From Candidatus Bipolaricaulota bacterium (GTDB taxonomy: Bacteria > Bipolaricaulota > Bipolaricaulia > M55B111), in contig JAGXLQ010000051.1 in NCBI GenBank assembly GCA_018334595.1, forward strand, positions 1 through 8,452: DNA of 8,452 nt, given 5' to 3'. Shown piece after piece: positions 4,708 through 8,452 of this stretch; position 1 is the first letter of the stretch, and the number at the start of each line of letters is the position of its first letter. The notes below the pieces were generated by a model, which searched no databases, was not told the origin of the DNA, and worked only from the letters and a program-made list of their open reading frames with translations. A program made the position numbers and the translations under genes.

Positions 4708-6294
4708 ATGTCAGGAAAAGGACGACTCAACACCTGGAGAACTCTCACGCTCATACTCGCATTGACCTTAATATTTAGTTTCAGCCTGGCTGCCGCCGAA
4801 GACAAGGAGAGTGGGACACTGAACGTTGCGCTGGCTTCCGAACCCGGAACATTGGACATGGCGCTAAGTACTGGAGTTGCCGCTTCTATACCAGCAAGGC
4901 ACGTTTTCGAAGGCCTTCTCGCATTTGACAAGGACTACAAACCTCAACCGATGCTGCTCAGTTCATGGGAGCTCAGCGAGGACGGAAAGACCGCGACGTT
5001 TCACCTCCGTGAGGGAGTAAAGTTTCACAGCGGAGAGGAAATGGTAGCAGAGGACGTCGTAGCCTCGTTAAATCGATGGGGAGAATATGGTCTGACAAAC
5101 AGCGCACTTTGGACGCGCGTAGAAGAAGTTACAGAGATTGACGATTATACGGTAGAAATGACGCTCTCCGAGCCCTTCGCACCGTTAACCACTTATCTGG
5201 CTAACATCTACGGCGGGCCGAGAATCGTACCCGCAGAGATTGCTAGAGAGGCGGGCGGTGAGCCAATCGATCCAGAAAACTACGTTGGGACTGGACCCTA
5301 CAAGTTCGTCGAGTGGAAGGCAGGAGACTACATCTCGTTGGAGAGGTTCAACAACTACTCCAACCCACCGACCGCCCCGAGTGGATTTGCCGGGCGCAAA
5401 CTGGCATATTTCGAAAGCATTAAATTTTCAATGGTATCGGAGGCCGGCGCCCGCGTAAGCGGTGTAAAGGCAGGAAACTACGACTACGCCACAAAGATTC
5501 CTACCGATATGATCGCCACGATAGAGGGCTCTGCCAGCACAGATCCGGTAATCACGGATCACCCACCTATCTATCCCATTATGTTGATTAACACCCAGAC
5601 AGGCGTCCTGGCTGACGCCACAATGAGGCAGGCGGTCCAGGCGGCACTTGACATGGACTCAATCATGGCCGCTGGTTACGGTAACCCCACCTTCTGGACG
5701 CTGGACGGTGCCTACTTCGCAGAAGGAATCCGCTGGAGAACTTTGGCCGGGGCAGAAGCCTACGACCAGGCGGACGTAGCAAAGGCCAAGGAGCTCGCCG
5801 ACGAAGCGGGTTACGACGGTGAACCGATCGACATAATCGTCGCAATTGACATGACCGCTCAGTACAACCAGAGTCTCGTTGTGAGAAACCAGTTACGGCA
5901 GGCCGGGTTCAACGCCCAGCTGGAGACCTTCGATAAGGCAACCTTCTTCCAGAGAAGAAACGACAGGGAGAACGCCGAGTGGGAACTTGCCTTCTCATTC
6001 TACAGCACTACACCCGACCCCTCACTCGTCCTCATGTTGAACGAGGACTATCCGGGCTGGTGGGACACTCCAGAAATTGACAACCTGAAGAAAGAATTAA
6101 ATACGACGACTAACTTCGAGGAAAGATACGGAGTATGGGAAGAGATCAGGACTTTGTGGTACGAACAGGTACCGGCAATCAAATTCGGAGACGCCTATCA
6201 GTTACACGTACGAGGAGAAACCCTCAAGGGATACGGGACAGAGGAACAACCCGTTATGGTGTCACCGTACTTCTGGAATACCTGGAAAGAATAA
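4708..6294 (+). CDS. dppA: Periplasmic peptide-binding protein (family 5, DppA/OppA type)
   Basis: Substrate-binding subunit of a dipeptide/oligopeptide ABC importer, 528 residues, normal for family 5. I chose ATG 4708 because AGGAGG lies at 4692-4697, and because residues 1-30 then form a clean Sec signal peptide (basic N-terminus, long hydrophobic core, L-A-A-A/E-D cleavage). A TTG at 4648 would add 20 residues but lacks a ribosome binding site and spoils the signal. There is no lipobox Cys, so it is probably periplasmic. The family signature region is at about 96-118 (T-F-H-L-R-E-G-V-K-F-H-S-G-E ... A-E-D-V-V), preceded by S-E-P-G-T-L-D at 44-50 and followed by the V-G-T-G-P-Y-K-F segment near 193-200. 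Ligand cannot be read; dipeptides, oligopeptides, glutathione or other family 5 cargo are possible. It leads a dppABC unit and diverges from livK. Confidence 0.9.
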   Translation: MSGKGRLNTWRTLTLILALTLIFSFSLAAAEDKESGTLNVALASEPGTLDMALSTGVAASIPARHVFEGLLAFDKDYKPQPMLLSSWELSEDGKTATFHLREGVKFHSGEEMVAEDVVASLNRWGEYGLTNSALWTRVEEVTEIDDYTVEMTLSEPFAPLTTYLANIYGGPRIVPAEIAREAGGEPIDPENYVGTGPYKFVEWKAGDYISLERFNNYSNPPTAPSGFAGRKLAYFESIKFSMVSEAGARVSGVKAGNYDYATKIPTDMIATIEGSASTDPVITDHPPIYPIMLINTQTGVLADATMRQAVQAALDMDSIMAAGYGNPTFWTLDGAYFAEGIRWRTLAGAEAYDQADVAKAKELADEAGYDGEPIDIIVAIDMTAQYNQSLVVRNQLRQAGFNAQLETFDKATFFQRRNDRENAEWELAFSFYSTTPDPSLVLMLNEDYPGWWDTPEIDNLKKELNTTTNFEERYGVWEEIRTLWYEQVPAIKFGDAYQLHVRGETLKGYGTEEQPVMVSPYFWNTWKE

Positions 6295-6307
6295 GTAGAC
6301 CGACTGT

Positions 6308-6336
6308 GCCGTCCCCGGCCAGCAACCGGGGACGGC
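6308..6336 (+). terminator. Large intercistronic hairpin between dppA and dppB
   Basis: A perfect 11-bp GC-rich stem, GCCGTCCCCGG (6308-6318) with CCGGGGACGGC (6326-6336), has a 7-base loop. It is followed by TTCCTAATTTT rather than a clean T-run. It probably acts as a partial terminator or as a 3' stabiliser of the dppA message, letting the binding protein be made in excess over the permeases, as is known for other binding-protein transporters. Confidence 0.75.
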
Positions 6337-6401
6337 TTCCTAATTTTCCAATTAAAAGGTAAAACGAGAGGGTACATTTGACAAGGTGTGGTCGATAGAT
6401 A

Positions 6402-7349
6402 ATGCTTAGTTATATTATACGCAGGTCCGGTGGAATGATTGTAAGTATCTTCATCGTCATCAGCGTGACTTTCATCCTCATGCACTCCGTACCAGGAAAC
6501 CCCGCATCAGTCATGCTCGGCCCCAATGCAACTCCGGAACAAGTAGCAAGCTTAAACGAGAGTTGGGGACTAAACCGGCCAATCTGGACGCAGTATTACA
6601 AATACGTGGCCAACGTCTTTCAGGGCAAGTTTGGCAAGTCGATATACTATCAAAAACCCGTACTCAACATAATTTCTCAGAGAGCGGAGACCAGCATCTT
6701 CCTGGGCTTGATGTCCTTGATAGTTGTCGTCTCCGTGGGGGTCTCTGGAGGAATCATAGCATCAATCAAACCCAACAGCTGGCTCGACAACTTATTGCTT
6801 TTGGTCGCGCTGGCCGGCGCTTCCATACCCAGTTTTTGGTTGGGGTTGATGTTGATGAACCTCTTTTCAGGGCAGCTACATATCCTGCCGAGTTCGGGGT
6901 TCACCTCCGTCTTAAAAACTGGCAATATCGTGAACCTAAAAAACCTCATACTCCCGTCAATTGCCCTGGGATTCGTCAACGCTGCGCTTGTAGCCCGGTC
7001 CGCCCGCTCCAGCATGCTTGACGTACTTAACCGGGAGTACGTGAATACCGCCAGAGCCAAGGGCTTAACGGAGATGAGAGTGATCATCAAACACGCCTTT
7101 CGAAACGCGGCAATACCGATAACGACGATCATATCATTTACCTTCGCCAAGATGGTTTCGGCAGCGGTTGTAACTGAAAACGTGTTTGCCCTACCGGGAA
7201 TCGGAAGCCTTGTGGTTCAAGGAATCTTGAAGAGAGATTACCCGGTCATCCAGGGGGTAATGTTGGTAGTAGCGATTCTTTACGTAGTGATAAACTTTTT
7301 AACGGACCTTACTTACGGCTACTTGGACCCCCGGATCAGGTATAGCTGA
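6402..7349 (+). CDS. dppB: Peptide ABC transporter permease DppB/OppB type
   Basis: Inner-membrane permease subunit, 315 residues with about six membrane segments, normal for the family. The N-terminus M-L-S-Y-I-I-R-R and the periplasmic segment V-P-G-N-P-A (30-35) are typical of DppB/OppB. The EAA loop that contacts the ATPase is at about 212-238 (E-Y-V-N-T-A-R-A-K-G-L then H-A-F-R-N-A-A-I-P), and the end (D-L-T-Y-G-Y-L-D-P-R-I-R) is classic. ATG 6402 has only a distant AAGGTG (6383-6388). A six-codon frame TTG 6378 to TAG 6396-6398, with its own GAGAGGG site, ends three bases before this ATG, so re-initiation is possible. It is separated from dppA by a hairpin and followed by dppC after 42 bases. 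Confidence 0.92.
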   Translation: MLSYIIRRSGGMIVSIFIVISVTFILMHSVPGNPASVMLGPNATPEQVASLNESWGLNRPIWTQYYKYVANVFQGKFGKSIYYQKPVLNIISQRAETSIFLGLMSLIVVVSVGVSGGIIASIKPNSWLDNLLLLVALAGASIPSFWLGLMLMNLFSGQLHILPSSGFTSVLKTGNIVNLKNLILPSIALGFVNAALVARSARSSMLDVLNREYVNTARAKGLTEMRVIIKHAFRNAAIPITTIISFTFAKMVSAAVVTENVFALPGIGSLVVQGILKRDYPVIQGVMLVVAILYVVINFLTDLTYGYLDPRIRYS

Positions 7350-7391
7350 TATGTTGAGACAGATAACTTTACGTGACGTTGGTGGTCGACA

Positions 7392-8231
7392 GTGGACCTA
7401 ATTAACTTACTATTAAAGCGGAAGATTGCGCTTGTCGCTCTCGTCACTATCATCTTGATACTGACGATAACCGCACTTGCGCCGTTCGTCTCCCCGTACA
7501 AACCGGGGGCACTCAACCTCTCGAACAGGTTGAAGGGACCAAGAACGAGTCACCTATTTGGTACGGACCACTTTGGACGGGACGTGCTGAGCAGGGTCAT
7601 CTTTGGCGCCCGCATAACTTTCCTCCTGGGGCTTTCGATATCCCTCTTCGCCGTCGTCTTTGGTCTACCGATCGGTGTCCTAGCAGGATATTTCGATACC
7701 GTGGGTACGGTTGTCATGAGGGTAGTCGACGCATCCATGGCGTTCCCCGCAATAATGATGGCGCTGGCGTTGATGACAATCCTCGGTGGTCGCGGAATTA
7801 TCAACGTGATAATCGCTGTGGGGATAGTCTGGGCGCCCAGGATGGTACGCACGGTATATAGCTCCACGCTCAGCCTACGCGAGGAGACCTATATAGAGGC
7901 ATCAAAGGCAATCGGGGCATCGTCAACGAGGATACTCGTAAACCATATCGTGATAAACCTGCTCTCCCCCGTTATAGTCCAGGCCACGTTTACCTTTGCC
8001 TTCTCAATAATGGAAGTAGCTGCGTTAAACTTCCTTGGCGTCGGAATTCCTCCATATATTCCCAGCTGGGGTGGGATGATGAGCGAGGCCAGAAATTACA
8101 TTCAGGTAGCTCCGTGGATAATACTATTCCCCGGTATCTTCCTGGCGGTTTCCGTACTGTCCTTTAACCTTCTCGGTGACGCAGTACGAGACAACCTCGA
8201 TCCAAAATTAAGGAACGAGGAGTTGGCTTGA
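7392..8231 (+). CDS. dppC: Peptide ABC transporter permease DppC/OppC type
   Basis: Second permease subunit, 279 residues with five to six membrane segments. The hallmark H-L-F-G-T-D-H-F-G-R-D-V-L-S-R (54-68) before the first permease-core helix identifies DppC/OppC. The EAA loop is at about 166-190 (E-T-Y-I-E-A-S-K-A-I-G-A then H-I-V-I-N), and the C-terminus G-D-A-V-R-D-N-L-D-P-K-L-R is typical. GTG 7392 is the only usable start: in-frame TGA at 7374-7376 blocks an upstream one, and no good ribosome binding site precedes it, only GGTGG at 7381-7385. A 16-codon frame from ATG 7351 to TAA 7399-7401 overlaps this start and could couple its translation to dppB. The usual dppD and dppF ATPase genes do not follow. 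Confidence 0.92.
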   Translation: MDLINLLLKRKIALVALVTIILILTITALAPFVSPYKPGALNLSNRLKGPRTSHLFGTDHFGRDVLSRVIFGARITFLLGLSISLFAVVFGLPIGVLAGYFDTVGTVVMRVVDASMAFPAIMMALALMTILGGRGIINVIIAVGIVWAPRMVRTVYSSTLSLREETYIEASKAIGASSTRILVNHIVINLLSPVIVQATFTFAFSIMEVAALNFLGVGIPPYIPSWGGMMSEARNYIQVAPWIILFPGIFLAVSVLSFNLLGDAVRDNLDPKLRNEELA

Positions 8232-8239
8232 TTGAAAAA

Positions 8240-8261
8240 ACATATCAACCCATTGATGTGT
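8240..8261 (+). terminator. Weak hairpin after dppC
   Basis: ACATATCAA (8240-8248) can pair with TTGATGTGT (8253-8261) in RNA, nine pairs with one U-G, around a CCCA loop, followed by CTTATTAATA. The tail is a poor U-run, so this may be an inefficient terminator or only a message end. It marks the probable end of the dppABC unit. Confidence 0.35.
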
Positions 8262-8328
8262 CTTATTAATAGGATAGCTGGGTTAACCAGACGAAGACAG
8301 AAGACGTACTGACCTAACGATACCTGAG

Positions 8329-8452
8329 GTGATAACAATTATAGATCTAACGGTTAACGAAAAGCAACTAAAGAGCACGGTACAACGAGCACGCGAGAGG
8401 AACATAATAATCCCCACGTTCTCCGAACAGAAAAACCCCGAACTTGTCCCCG
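8329..8452 (+). CDS. 5' end of a gene, possibly a PLP-dependent enzyme
   Basis: An open frame runs from here off the window end. From residue 4 (8338) it reads I-I-D-L-T-V-N-E-K-Q-L, then R-A-R-E-R-N-I-I-I-P-T-F and Q-K-N-P-E-L-V-P. This looks like real protein, with amphipathic helix and a conserved-looking I-I-P-T-F stretch. From memory it resembles the N-terminus of some fold-type II PLP enzymes (cysteine synthase or TrpB-like), but the catalytic lysine is beyond the window, so this is only a suggestion. The start is uncertain: GTG 8329 is in frame but belongs to the GAGGTGA (8326-8332) that looks like a ribosome binding site. If so, ATT at 8338 or ATA at 8341 would be the start. An in-frame TAA at 8284-8286 limits any upstream extension, and there is no ATG or TTG between. 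Confidence 0.5.
   Translation, partial: MITIIDLTVNEKQLKSTVQRARERNIIIPTFSEQKNPELVP

Noticed and set aside
6378..6406. Perfect -35 hexamer TTGACA before dppB
   Set aside because: No acceptable -10 lies 15-19 bp downstream (TAATGC or AATGCT at best), and a start there would fall inside or after the dppB start codon.
8271..8360. GGTTAAC repeats at 8281 and 8353 as a possible attachment site or operator
   Set aside because: They are too short and too common in composition, with no integrase, tRNA or clear symmetry around them.

Overview
The window looks like part of a bacterial chromosome devoted to uptake of amino acids and peptides. Base composition is mixed (roughly half GC), with frequent ATA (Ile) and AGG/AGA (Arg) codons, GTG and TTG starts, and strong AGGAGG ribosome binding sites. 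Both substrate-binding proteins carry plain Sec signal peptides with no lipobox cysteine, which suggests a two-membrane cell with a periplasm. An anaerobic amino-acid or peptide fermenter (Synergistota-like or a diderm Firmicute) would fit, but this is inference and the species cannot be named from this sequence.

Layout. From 1 to 2760 on the + strand lies the end of a branched-chain amino acid (HAAT/Liv) ABC transporter operon: the tail of livG, then livF, livH and livM, tightly packed. It ends at a strong symmetric terminator (2792-2823) shared with the convergent livK gene for the periplasmic binding protein (2847-4145, - strand). From 4146 to 4707 there is a 562-base divergent intergenic region rich in regulatory structure: a livK promoter bracketed by a perfect 10-bp inverted repeat, a possible minus-strand small RNA unit with its own promoter and terminator-like hairpin, a LacI/PurR-like palindrome, and a TetR-like palindrome lying inside the dppA promoter. 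From 4708 to 8231 on the + strand follow dppA (family 5 peptide binding protein), dppB and dppC (the two permease subunits), with a large hairpin between dppA and dppB. No dppD/dppF ATPase genes follow. The window closes with the 5' end of another + strand gene (about 8329 or 8338 onward), tentatively a PLP-dependent enzyme.

How the genes work together: LivK would capture a branched-chain amino acid (or related ligand) in the periplasm and deliver it to LivH/LivM, powered by LivG/LivF. DppA would deliver peptides to DppB/DppC, which must borrow ATPases encoded elsewhere. The two binding-protein genes are transcribed away from each other out of the same control region, so peptide and amino-acid capture may be co-regulated. 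That control region is the most unusual part of the window.
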